A stretch of DNA of 64,000 nt, taken from assembly GCA_004376055.2 (NCBI GenBank), contig CP049016.1, positions 2,232,001 to 2,296,000 of the forward strand, read 5' to 3'. Below the pieces are notes generated by a model. That model saw nothing but the letters and a program-made list of their open reading frames with translations. It was not told the origin of the DNA and did not search any database. A program made the translations under genes and the position numbers. Of this stretch, positions 1 to 7,782 are shown in pieces (the first letter of the stretch is position 1; each line of letters starts with the position of its first letter). The DNA comes from Nitrospirales bacterium LBB_01 (GTDB lineage Bacteria; Nitrospirota; Thermodesulfovibrionia; Thermodesulfovibrionales; Magnetobacteriaceae).

Positions 1-431
1 TGAGAAAGTCCCATCGGCTTTAGTGCGGTGCTAAGAAGCGGACGCCCATAAACACCGAGGAGTTTTCTAATTCCATTAATCCCATAGTTTGGCCCCCGGA
101 ATTTCTCCACAAAGCACTCAGGGAGCTTAATATCTATTATTTTAATCCCGTTAAGGAGTGAAATATTACCGTAGAGAACATTTAGAAACTGCGGCAGCTG
201 ATATGCCGTTATCTCAGGGTTATAGGATATTACGGCAAGATAGATATTTTCCTTATTTGTGGGTGTGATACTTTCCGTTTTGCCGATTATTGTCTCACCG
301 ATGCCTCGTATGGCAGCAAGCTCATCAGGCACCTCAACGGTCTGTTCAAGGGCAATCTTTCTTACAAGCCGCTTAACATCCTCGCCGTGGTAACATTTTA
401 CACGATAGGTTATCTCGATTTTTTTCAGCAT
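1..431 (-). CDS. RuBisCO-like protein (form IV), N-terminal part, runs off window
   Basis: This is the N-terminal 143 residues of a protein read on the minus strand; its C-terminus lies left of the window. The segments IEITYRVKC, ALEQTVEVP, GPNYGINGIRKLLGV and RPLLSTALKPMGLS follow the order and spacing of the RuBisCO large-subunit N-terminal domain and the start of its barrel. In true RuBisCO the last segment carries two lysines (KPK). Here only the first is kept and the segment is one residue shorter (KPMGLS). That argues for a RuBisCO-like protein such as a sulfur-salvage enolase or isomerase rather than a carbon-fixing enzyme. The ATG at 431 is the best start, but no clear ribosome binding site precedes it. 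The exact RLP subclass cannot be told from this part. Confidence 0.8.
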   Translation of the reverse strand, partial: MLKKIEITYRVKCYHGEDVKRLVRKIALEQTVEVPDELAAIRGIGETIIGKTESITPTNKENIYLAVISYNPEITAYQLPQFLNVLYGNISLLNGIKIIDIKLPECFVEKFRGPNYGINGIRKLLGVYGRPLLSTALKPMGLS

Positions 432-543
432 GTGGTTATAATTGTCTGAACTCTGTCTGCCCTCAAATTAAAGCTATGTTACAATAACAATAATTTAAGC
501 AATAATTCAACTTGTGTGCGACAATTCATACTGTTAACGACAT

Positions 544-573
544 GAGCTTACCTCTTGTGGTATAATTATAATT
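544..573 (+). promoter_or_regulatory. extended -10 promoter of the ABC permease operon
   Basis: TATAAT at 561-566 is preceded by TG one base upstream (558-559), a full extended -10 element. No good -35 box is seen, which such promoters can tolerate. Transcription would start near 573, only about 10-16 bases before the likely start of the permease reading frame. Confidence 0.55.
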
Positions 574-582
574 ATTAGGAAT

Positions 583-1806
583 ATTTTCATAAACCGCTAT
601 AGAGTACTATCAAATGCCGGATCTGCCGTTTCAGCCGTCAGGGCATATCGCCTTAGGAGTTTTTTCTGCATACTTAGCGTGAGCATTGCTATTGCTGCAA
701 TAACAGCCATAGTTGCCGCAGTTGAGGGCGCTTACAAGAGCGCCTACGAACTGGTTGATAAGTTTGGCCCGGACACCGCCCTTATAATTGGCGGCGGAGA
801 GGTTCAAAAAGCCTCCGGATACAGATATAAGACTCTCACACTTACCGATGCTCAGGCAATCCGGGACGCTTTCATGTCGGCATGGTTAGTCCTCCCTGTA
901 GCCATAAAACCCGGGACAACTGTTTCATACGGCAGCAAAAAACATCAAACACTGGTTTTGGGCTCATCGGAAAACTACAGCAAAAGCTGGAGCTGGCCTG
1001 TGGAGGAGGGCAGTGATTTAACTGCTGAGGATATTGCCTCTGGCACAAATGTCTGTCTGACCGGTGTAAAAGTCGTCGGTGAACTGTTTGGTGATAAATC
1101 CCCTGCCGGAGAGACTATCATGGTCGGTAGAATTCCATGCAGAGTCATCGGTGTTCTTGCCGACAGAACCATTTCACAGATGGGACAGGACCTTAATGAC
1201 CGGATAATTATGCCCATCTCCACTGTTATGCGTAAGCTGCTTAATGAATCCCGCTACGTGTCTGTAATAAAAGTGCGGTTTGAAGATCAGGGAAATCTGA
1301 AATACCATATAGCTGAACTCAGGGAATTTCTCAGACACCGTCATAACCTTAAAGAGGATGATGATGACGATTTTAAGATAATCACCTCTGATGAGATAAT
1401 AGCGTTTCTTGTAGCACTAACCGGCTCATTGGTCGTCTTTTTAGGGATAACCGGTTTGGTGTCGCTGGTTGTATCAGGGTTTGTACTGGCAAATTTGTTT
1501 CTTCTTTCGGTTAAGGAAAGAACTCGGGAAATTGGAATAAGGAGAGCATGCGGAGCTACCAGAGGCGACATTTTCAGCATGTTTTTATTTGAGGCAGCTA
1601 TTGTAACGGCTCTGGGCGGTGTTATGGGGTTTTTACTTGGAATAGGAGTTTCTGAAATTCTCAATGCCACAGCGAACTTTCCCATTCATTTTTCATGGCG
1701 GGCTTTTGCGGCAGCTATGTCTCTTTCCATTGTTACAGGAGTTATATTTGGTATAAAACCCGCCGTAAATGCCTCATCGCTTAAACCCATTGAGGCAATA
1801 CGGTGA
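583..1806 (+). CDS. MacB/FtsX-type ABC transporter permease, first subunit
   Basis: Inner-membrane permease of the MacB/LolC type: a TM helix near the N-terminus, a large periplasmic domain, then three C-terminal helices with the cytoplasmic segment ERTREIGIRRACGATRGDI, which is the coupling-helix signature of this family. The first canonical start codon is GTG at 679. Starting there would remove the usual amphipathic N-terminus. The frame stays open upstream and encodes NRYRVLSNAGSAVSAVRAYRLRSFF, as expected for the family. Only ATT (574, 583) or ATA (589) codons are available there, after AGGA at 577-580, so a non-canonical start is likely. I chose 583 as a compromise. It overlaps the next permease by four bases. 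No ATPase gene lies in the window. Confidence 0.75.
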   Translation: MFINRYRVLSNAGSAVSAVRAYRLRSFFCILSVSIAIAAITAIVAAVEGAYKSAYELVDKFGPDTALIIGGGEVQKASGYRYKTLTLTDAQAIRDAFMSAWLVLPVAIKPGTTVSYGSKKHQTLVLGSSENYSKSWSWPVEEGSDLTAEDIASGTNVCLTGVKVVGELFGDKSPAGETIMVGRIPCRVIGVLADRTISQMGQDLNDRIIMPISTVMRKLLNESRYVSVIKVRFEDQGNLKYHIAELREFLRHRHNLKEDDDDDFKIITSDEIIAFLVALTGSLVVFLGITGLVSLVVSGFVLANLFLLSVKERTREIGIRRACGATRGDIFSMFLFEAAIVTALGGVMGFLLGIGVSEILNATANFPIHFSWRAFAAAMSLSIVTGVIFGIKPAVNASSLKPIEAIR

Positions 1807-3050
1807 CCACACTCAGGAGACGTAACTATACTTTTAAAAACCTGACTCTGAATCTCAAGATAGCTCTGAAGTCACTTAGTACCTTTAAACTGCGAACCAC
1901 ACTTGCTGTTATGGGTGCTGTGTTTGGAGCGCTTTCAATTACTGTAGTATCAGGTGTCTCATTATCAATGGAAATAAAAACAGAAAGAGAATTGGCCTCA
2001 TTCGGTAAAAATCTGCTTATAATCAGAAGCGGTCAAATGAAAACCCACGGCAGACCGGATATTATGACCGAATCTCCCAGACTGAGCGCTCTTGATGCCG
2101 CCGCTATCAGGGACCATACATCGTATGTGAAAGAGACGGCTGTTGTTTCCACCAAGTCAATGCCTATACGATATGGTGACACGACTCTTCCTGGAGCCGT
2201 TGTGATGGGAGTTTCGGTAGAATATTTTAAAATCAGAGACCTTAAATTAAGCTCCGGCACACTGTTTACACAGGCCCATGACAAGGAACTTCAGAGAGTG
2301 GTTGTGATTGGTTCAAATATAGCTGAGAGATTTTTTCCCACTGATGAGTCCCCTCTTGGAAAATACATTTACATTTATCAACTGCCATGTGAGATAATAG
2401 GGGTAGCAGCGCCTATGGGAGAGGATTTTTCGGACATTAATCAGGATAACCTTGTTTATATGCCGCTTCAGACATTTTTAAGAAGGTTTACAAACACTAC
2501 AAAAGTTAACTTTATTCAGGTGCAGGCGGTAGATAGCGCAGTAATGGAACCGCTTAAAGCAGAGACCGAGAGAATACTTAAAGAGCGGCACAGCACCGGC
2601 GAACAAAATGATTTTTCTGTTTTTACTCTTAAGGATTTAACAGTAATGCAGGACAAGACTATCAGAATAGTTAAAATTCTGGGGCTTTGTGCCTCTGCGG
2701 CATCGTTTTCAATTAGCGCAATCGGGATTCTTTCCATAATGGCCCTCATGGTGACAGAACGCCGCACAGAAATAGGAATTAGACGGGCTGTTGGGGCTTC
2801 AAAGAGAGACATTGTGCTTCAGTTTTTAGGGGAATCATCGTTTATATCAGTTAGCGGAGGAATTGCAGGGGTTTTGCTTGGCACGCTGATTAATGCCGGA
2901 ATAAGTTACTTTTCAGAATTGCCGCTTAAAGTCTCTGCCACAGGAGTTATGCTTGCGTTAATCTGCTCTGTATTGACAGGGATTGTATCCGGAGTTTATC
3001 CCTCAATGAGGGCAGTCAGGATAGCCCCCGTAAATATTGCTCACAATTAA
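1803..3050 (+). CDS. MacB/FtsX-type ABC transporter permease, second subunit
   Basis: Second permease of the same family, 415 residues. It starts with GTG overlapping the stop of the first gene, which implies translational coupling and a heterodimeric transporter. It has one N-terminal TM helix (about 35-58, in LRTTLAVMGAVFGALSI), a MacB-like periplasmic region, and three C-terminal TM helices. The coupling segment ERRTEIGIRRAVGASKRDI is typical. MacB-type transporters drive lipoprotein, peptide or drug movement across the periplasm from an ATPase that is often encoded next door. None is seen here, so the ATPase must be encoded elsewhere. The substrate is unknown. Confidence 0.85.
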   Translation: MTTLRRRNYTFKNLTLNLKIALKSLSTFKLRTTLAVMGAVFGALSITVVSGVSLSMEIKTERELASFGKNLLIIRSGQMKTHGRPDIMTESPRLSALDAAAIRDHTSYVKETAVVSTKSMPIRYGDTTLPGAVVMGVSVEYFKIRDLKLSSGTLFTQAHDKELQRVVVIGSNIAERFFPTDESPLGKYIYIYQLPCEIIGVAAPMGEDFSDINQDNLVYMPLQTFLRRFTNTTKVNFIQVQAVDSAVMEPLKAETERILKERHSTGEQNDFSVFTLKDLTVMQDKTIRIVKILGLCASAASFSISAIGILSIMALMVTERRTEIGIRRAVGASKRDIVLQFLGESSFISVSGGIAGVLLGTLINAGISYFSELPLKVSATGVMLALICSVLTGIVSGVYPSMRAVRIAPVNIAHN

Positions 3051-3082
3051 AATCCTCTGCTAAAACACCATCGGTTGGTTAG

Positions 3083-3123
3083 TTGCAAAAAATAAGTAAA
3101 AACTGTTAATCTATATGACAGTT
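3083..3123 (+). promoter_or_regulatory. probable promoter with inverted repeat before the PPIase gene
   Basis: TTGCAA (3083-3088) and TAATCT (3107-3112) are separated by 18 bases. The inverted pair AACTGT...ACAGTT (3101-3123) overlaps the -10 box and could bind a regulator. Confidence 0.35.
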
Positions 3124-3147
3124 AACTAAAATTAAGGAGAGATAATA

Positions 3148-4089
3148 ATGAAAAGACTCTTTTACTTATCACTTTCGCTGATGTTTCTTTTTGCATGTGG
3201 AAACTCAGGCGAACAGGGAAAAGCGAAAACCGGCACAACTGTAATCAAAATTGGAGACGTAACAATTACGGACGATCAAATTCAGGATGAGTTGGCAAGC
3301 CTGCCGCCAAATGTCAAACCTATGTTTGCCGGCAAAGAGGGCATAAGCAAATTGGTTGATGAGTTAAAGAAAAGAGAGGTGTTGTACCTTGAGGCTAAAA
3401 AGGCCGGACTCGATAAGGACCCTGTCTATATAAAAAAGGTGGATGACTTCAAGAAGGGTTATCTGATAAATTCTCTTGTTTCAAGAAACGTTGGAGCTGA
3501 GGGAATAAAGGTAACCCCGGAGGAGGCCAAAGAGTATTATGAAAAAAATCCTAAAGACTTTGAAGTGGCTGAACAAAGAAAAGCAAGCCATATATTAGTG
3601 AAGTCAGAGGATGAGGCTAAGGAGATTTTAGCAAAGGTCAAAAAAGGCGATGATTTCGGAAAACTTGCAAAAGAGCACTCCATCGATAAAATGTCCGCAG
3701 AGAAAAATGGTGACCTCGGGTTTTTTGGACAGGGACAAATGGTGCCTGAGTTTGATAAGGCTGTATTTTCCATGACTAAGGGAGAAATTGGCGGCCCAGT
3801 GAAAAGCCAGTTTGGTTATCACATTATTAAACTTACAGACATTCAGCCCGCTAAGAAACTTGAGTTTGAAAATTCTAAAGCTATGATAATTCAGTTTTTA
3901 ACTCAGGAAAAACAGAAAAAAACGTTCGAAGCCTATATGTCACAGGTAGAGAAAGGTTATACGGTAACAGTTGACCAGAAAGCGATTGACGATTTTGTAA
4001 ATAAACATATGGGAGTAAAACCTGAGGCTGGTGCTGTTGGAGCGCTCCCTCCTGGTCATGGCGCACCGCCACCATCGGATAAAAAATAG
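3148..4089 (+). CDS. peptidyl-prolyl cis-trans isomerase lipoprotein (SurA/PrsA type)
   Basis: Periplasmic folding factor of 313 residues. Residues 1-17 form a lipoprotein signal peptide with lipobox LFAC and Gly at +2. A SurA-N-like helical region (about 30-125) is followed by a parvulin PpiC domain (about 145-235). The domain shows [29 protein letters not shown] and [12 protein letters not shown], the conserved elements of parvulins. The C-terminus is Pro/Gly rich. A good AAGGAGAGA ribosome site precedes the ATG. The next gene starts only three bases after the stop, so the two are cotranscribed. It most likely helps outer-membrane or exported proteins fold. Confidence 0.92.
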   Translation: MKRLFYLSLSLMFLFACGNSGEQGKAKTGTTVIKIGDVTITDDQIQDELASLPPNVKPMFAGKEGISKLVDELKKREVLYLEAKKAGLDKDPVYIKKVDDFKKGYLINSLVSRNVGAEGIKVTPEEAKEYYEKNPKDFEVAEQRKASHILVKSEDEAKEILAKVKKGDDFGKLAKEHSIDKMSAEKNGDLGFFGQGQMVPEFDKAVFSMTKGEIGGPVKSQFGYHIIKLTDIQPAKKLEFENSKAMIIQFLTQEKQKKTFEAYMSQVEKGYTVTVDQKAIDDFVNKHMGVKPEAGAVGALPPGHGAPPPSDKK

Positions 4090-4092
4090 CTT

Positions 4093-4914
4093 GTGCTAAA
4101 ACTTAAGGATGGCATAGTAGAGCTTTTTAAGAAAGTGGTTACCTCAATTCCTCCCGACGTTGAAGACGCCATAAAGGCGGCTTACGGCAAGGAGGATGAG
4201 GGAGGCCAAACCAGAGGAGTTTTAGGCGCTATCCTTGAGCAGATAAAAGAGGCCAGAGTTAAAAACAAGCCACTCTGCCAACATGCGGGAGTGCCTGTGT
4301 TTTGGGTCGGTATGCCTCGCTCACTTAGCAGAAGAGAGATTTCTGAGATAATTTTAGACGGCACTGAGACAGCCTATAAGAAAATTCCAGCTTTTTGGGA
4401 TAGGAATGAGGGCGATATGGCACCCTCGTTCCCTGTCCCTGTTGTTTTTTTTGAGGAGACAGAGGGCACATCTCTTGTGGTTGATTTACTTTTAAATGGA
4501 GCTGATTGTGAAAATGCTGGGATGTTTTTTTCTATAAAGCAGCCATTTACCGGTAATTTTACAGAAGTGAAAACGGCTTTACTGGACTATATATCACAAA
4601 GGGGCGATAATCTCTGCTCACCCTGTGTCCTTGGAATAGGAATTGGGTCAGAAAGAACACAGGTAGCTGCATTGTCAAAAAAACAGCTGCTTCGTAAGAT
4701 CTCTGACAAAAACACTCATCCAGAACTTATGCAGCTTGAGCAGGAGTTAGCCGAGGCGCTAAACACACTTGTAGCTGAGTTTCCGCCTCTAAGCTGTAAG
4801 ACTGCCATTTTAGGAGTAAAGGCAGCCACTGTTAATCTTCACAGTTTCTCTTTTTTGGTTGACGTCTCGGTCTCTTGTTGGGCATTAAGAAGAGGACGAC
4901 TTATCTGGAGCTGA
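4093..4914 (+). CDS. class I (Fe-S) fumarate hydratase/tartrate dehydratase alpha-type subunit
   Basis: 273 residues matching the alpha subunit of two-subunit iron-sulfur hydratases. The three cluster-ligand cysteines can be seen: PLCQHAG (about residue 61), LCSPCVLGIGIG (about 178) and SCWALRRG near the end. In the family the first motif reads CQDTG, where Asp and Thr contact substrate. Here it is CQHAG. The usual GSEN segment is also changed to DCENAG. The beta subunit needed for activity is not next to it. It could therefore be a divergent paralogue with another substrate, or its partner lies elsewhere. The start is GTG, three bases after the PPIase gene, with no strong ribosome site. Confidence 0.75.
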   Translation: MLKLKDGIVELFKKVVTSIPPDVEDAIKAAYGKEDEGGQTRGVLGAILEQIKEARVKNKPLCQHAGVPVFWVGMPRSLSRREISEIILDGTETAYKKIPAFWDRNEGDMAPSFPVPVVFFEETEGTSLVVDLLLNGADCENAGMFFSIKQPFTGNFTEVKTALLDYISQRGDNLCSPCVLGIGIGSERTQVAALSKKQLLRKISDKNTHPELMQLEQELAEALNTLVAEFPPLSCKTAILGVKAATVNLHSFSFLVDVSVSCWALRRGRLIWS

Positions 4915-5000
4915 TGAGCTCTTAGTGTATTTTGTTTAATGCTTATTGAGTTAACTCCTGTAGATTTTTTTCAGTCAGCAAATGATACAGTTAAAAGGAC

Positions 5001-5078
5001 TGGATTCCCGCTCGTAGGCGGGAATGACAAAGGGGAGCAATTTCTTTTTCTTGTCATTCCTGCGAAGGCAGGAATCCA
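5001..5078 (+). repeat. dispersed double-palindrome repeat, copy 1
   Basis: The left arm TGGATTCCCGCTCG...GCGGGAATGACA and the right arm TGTCATTCCTGCG...GCAGGAATCCA are each palindromic. They also pair with each other as a long imperfect inverted repeat. It sits in a gene-free stretch between 4915 and 5413, and it is nearly identical to copy 2, centre included. Confidence 0.9.
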
Positions 5079-5221
5079 TTTTTTTGTTTGCGGAGCTAAC
5101 TGCATATGCAATTTTTGTTTTCTAAGTAAATCCTGTATATGACAGCTCAGGGCAAACGCATTAGAGAAAAAAGCAGCAAAAGACTTCTCTGTTGCAAGGC
5201 AGAATTTTTAGAGAAATGGAC

Positions 5222-5299
5222 TGGATTCCCGCTCGGAGGCGGGAATGACAAAGGGGAGCAATTTCTTTTTCTTGTCATTCCTGCGCAGGCAGGAATCCA
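5222..5299 (+). repeat. dispersed double-palindrome repeat, copy 2
   Basis: Almost identical to copy 1, including the normally variable centre, so one probably arose recently from the other. It is flanked by a 15-base inverted pair, CAGGGCAAACGCATT at 5148-5162 and its complement at 5351-5365. No gene is convincing between 4915 and 5413; the open frames there only cross the repeats. Confidence 0.9.
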
Positions 5300-5413
5300 G
5301 TTTTTTAGCGAAGCTACACTGCATTGGCAATATATTATTATTTCCTGTGAAATGCGTTTGCCCTGTATGACAGCTGTGTTGACCGGCCTATTTGTGTTTA
5401 CTTATAATATGCT

Positions 5414-7273
5414 GTGAGAGGATATCAAAGTATAGGGTCCAGGGTCGACTTAAAGATGTTGGTTATATTTGGACTTATCGTCATAACTGTCCTTGCCTAC
5501 TACAATTTAGTAAATAACTCATTTGTAAGTTACGATGATTTTAAGTATATAAGTGAAAATCCCCACATAAAAGATGGACTAAATTTAAACTCTCTTAGTT
5601 GGTCAGTGACAGCCACTCGCGGCTCGCACTGGCATCCCATAACGTGGATTTCCCACATGACAGATGTGCAGATTTTTGGCTTAAACCCTGTTGGGCACCA
5701 TCTTACAAGTTTGTTTATACACATTGCCAACTCCATTCTGTTATTTTTATTTTTGTTTGAGATTACTGAAGAAAGGCTTTGGCAAAGTGCGTTTGTTGCG
5801 GCGCTGTTTGCAGTGCATCCTATAAATGTGGAATCAGTAGTGTGGGCAGCTGAAAGAAAGAACATCTTATTTATGTTTTTTATGATTCTTTCATGGTTTG
5901 CTTATGTCTCATACATTAGAAGCAAAAATATTCCGGTTTATATTCTGTTGCTTTTGCTCTCAGCATGTTCTGTGATGTCTAAATCGTCAGCGGTGGTGCT
6001 TCCATTTACTTTGTTGCTTTTTGATTTCTGGCCACTCAGAAGATACGAAATAGGAGTGCTTCATAATGGGGTACTCTATCAGGAGGAAAAACACATGGTA
6101 CTGTGGCTCCTATTTGAAAAAATTCCTCTTTTTCTGATTTCTGTCGCAGGGAGTGTTGTCATAACCCTAATTCAAGAAAAAGCCCACACTATACTCTCTC
6201 TTGATGAACTGCCGCTTGCTAACAGACTCTCAAACGTCGTGCTTTCCTACTTTGAGTACATAAAAAACCTGCTTAACCCTGTAGATTTTGCAGTATTTTA
6301 TCCCTATAACGATATACAGTCATTTGTACCAGTAGCAGCGGCTACTATTTTTCTTGTTGGAATAACCACCCTTGCTATCGCCAAAAGAAATAAAGCGCCG
6401 TATGCAACAATGGGATGGCTGTGGTATGTGGGAACGTTTCTGCCGGTTATCCAGATTGTACCTGTAGGCCTTGCAAGGATGGCTGACAGATATGCTTACC
6501 TGCCTGAGATAGGAATATTTATAGTCATTGTATGGGGGGCCGGAAAGCTGCTTGAGAAAACAAAACTTCAAACCATTGCAACAATTTTTATTTGTCTTAT
6601 TGTTTTTCCACCGTTGATTTTCCTAACCCACAAACAGACAGCCTACTGGAAAGATTCCGCCTCACTGTTTAAACATGCAATAGAAATAACCACGGGAAAC
6701 TACGCTGCGCATAATAATTATGGGCAGGCGCTGCTGAAAGCAGGTAGAATCACGGAGGCACGAGTGGAATTTGAAAAAGGTTTAAAGATACGCCCATACA
6801 ACAGGGAGCTAAATTTTAATATGTGGTTAGCTCTTGAAATGGATGGGAAAACTAAAGACAGCGAAAAGTATTTCTTATTCCTTAAATCATTAGGAGAAAA
6901 AAGCGCGGCTCTTAATCTTTACAAAGAGCTTGGCATCGCTTTAGTAAAATATAACCGGTACGAGCCGGCTGCTAAATATCTGAGCTTGTACGTAAAACAA
7001 AACAATGGCGACTGGGAGGTCTATAAAAACCTTGGTGTTGCATACGGTGGAATGAAAAACTATGATGCTGCCATCTCTGCCTTAAAACGGTCTGCAAAAC
7101 TTAATCCGGTTGATTGGGAACCACACTTTTTTAACGGAATCCTGCTCAGAGACAGTGGTAAGAGGACTGAGGCAGTTTCAGAGTTTATGTCCGCATACAG
7201 GCTCAATCCGAACTCTAAAGCATTAAAAGATATTCTGGAACACACTGTTGACAATATAGGAATAAAACCATGA
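5414..7273 (+). CDS. multi-spanning membrane protein with C-terminal TPR repeats (TMTC/GT-C-like)
   Basis: 619 residues. About ten TM helices fill residues 15-430. The first extracytoplasmic loop has SYDDFKYISENPHI, and later come WHPITWISHM and AVHPINVESVVWAAERKN. These are typical of bacterial TMTC-like proteins related to GT-C glycosyltransferases that use lipid-linked sugars. TPR units occupy about 430-600 (NYAAHNNYGQALLKAGR, VYKNLGVAYGGMKNYDAA). The role is probably protein O-glycosylation or envelope assembly, but activity is unproven. The GTG at 5414 is the longest start; ATG at 5456 would also leave the first helix intact. A hairpin at 7335-7360 follows. Confidence 0.75.
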   Translation: MRGYQSIGSRVDLKMLVIFGLIVITVLAYYNLVNNSFVSYDDFKYISENPHIKDGLNLNSLSWSVTATRGSHWHPITWISHMTDVQIFGLNPVGHHLTSLFIHIANSILLFLFLFEITEERLWQSAFVAALFAVHPINVESVVWAAERKNILFMFFMILSWFAYVSYIRSKNIPVYILLLLLSACSVMSKSSAVVLPFTLLLFDFWPLRRYEIGVLHNGVLYQEEKHMVLWLLFEKIPLFLISVAGSVVITLIQEKAHTILSLDELPLANRLSNVVLSYFEYIKNLLNPVDFAVFYPYNDIQSFVPVAAATIFLVGITTLAIAKRNKAPYATMGWLWYVGTFLPVIQIVPVGLARMADRYAYLPEIGIFIVIVWGAGKLLEKTKLQTIATIFICLIVFPPLIFLTHKQTAYWKDSASLFKHAIEITTGNYAAHNNYGQALLKAGRITEARVEFEKGLKIRPYNRELNFNMWLALEMDGKTKDSEKYFLFLKSLGEKSAALNLYKELGIALVKYNRYEPAAKYLSLYVKQNNGDWEVYKNLGVAYGGMKNYDAAISALKRSAKLNPVDWEPHFFNGILLRDSGKRTEAVSEFMSAYRLNPNSKALKDILEHTVDNIGIKP

Positions 7274-7334
7274 CACAGAAGCTTAAAACAAAACCATACA
7301 CCGATGGACACTTATAACAAGCGGCATAAAAACA

Positions 7335-7360
7335 GAAAGACGGGGACTATCCCGTCTTTC
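7335..7360. terminator. bidirectional terminator between convergent genes
   Basis: A perfect 10-base stem (GAAAGACGGG / CCCGTCTTTC) with a 6-base loop lies between the TPR membrane gene and the convergent small gene. Read on the minus strand it is followed by TGTTTTTA. Confidence 0.8.
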
Positions 7361-7377
7361 CATTAAATAAAAACGTA

Positions 7378-7659
7378 TTAGCAACCAGCTACTGCTTTTC
7401 TTACAACTTTACCCTTTGCCTTTGTTTCGACGGTAACTTTTGCGCCAACTGCATCTGCGCCAGGTTTAACATCACAGTCCTTATTGCAGTTAACTACGAC
7501 GTCTTTACCAGCTTTTTCATCAGTTACGGTAATATCCATAACGCCATCAGCCTTTTTGTCTATTGACTTTACGGTGCCAACTACTTTGTCGCCTGCAAAA
7601 AGGGCTGCTGCTGACAGGAGCATTGCAAATACCATAACTATCGTAATTACTTTCTTCAA
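7378..7659 (-). CDS. small exported protein of unknown function
   Basis: 93 residues with an N-terminal signal peptide (MKKVITIVMVFAMLLSAAALFA, cleavage likely before GDKVV) and a short mature part of about 70 residues. The mature part is rich in Val, Lys and Asp, contains NCNKDCD, and has a C-terminal Cys. The pattern of GTVKSIDKKADGVMDITV, alternating hydrophobic residues, suggests a small beta-barrel. I chose TTG at 7659 as the start. GGAGG at 7672-7668 lies 8 bases upstream of it, whereas the upstream GTG at 7668 overlaps that ribosome site. It is a single gene with its own terminator. Metal or thiol binding is possible from the cysteines, but nothing is shown. Confidence 0.75.
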   Translation of the reverse strand: MKKVITIVMVFAMLLSAAALFAGDKVVGTVKSIDKKADGVMDITVTDEKAGKDVVVNCNKDCDVKPGADAVGAKVTVETKAKGKVVRKAVAGC

Positions 7660-7782
7660 TTGATTCACCTCCTTTATTCTTTATTAGTTATTTAGCACTT
7701 TTATCGTGCACATGATAGCATATTTAAAATAAGCAAGTCAACCACTTTTTTAAATTTTATACTTAACCAAAAAACAGTCTTA

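Noticed and set aside
4939-5417. Two plus-strand open frames of 67 and 92 codons
   Set aside because: Both run straight through the dispersed repeats and encode the same repeat-derived segment. No ribosome site or family match.
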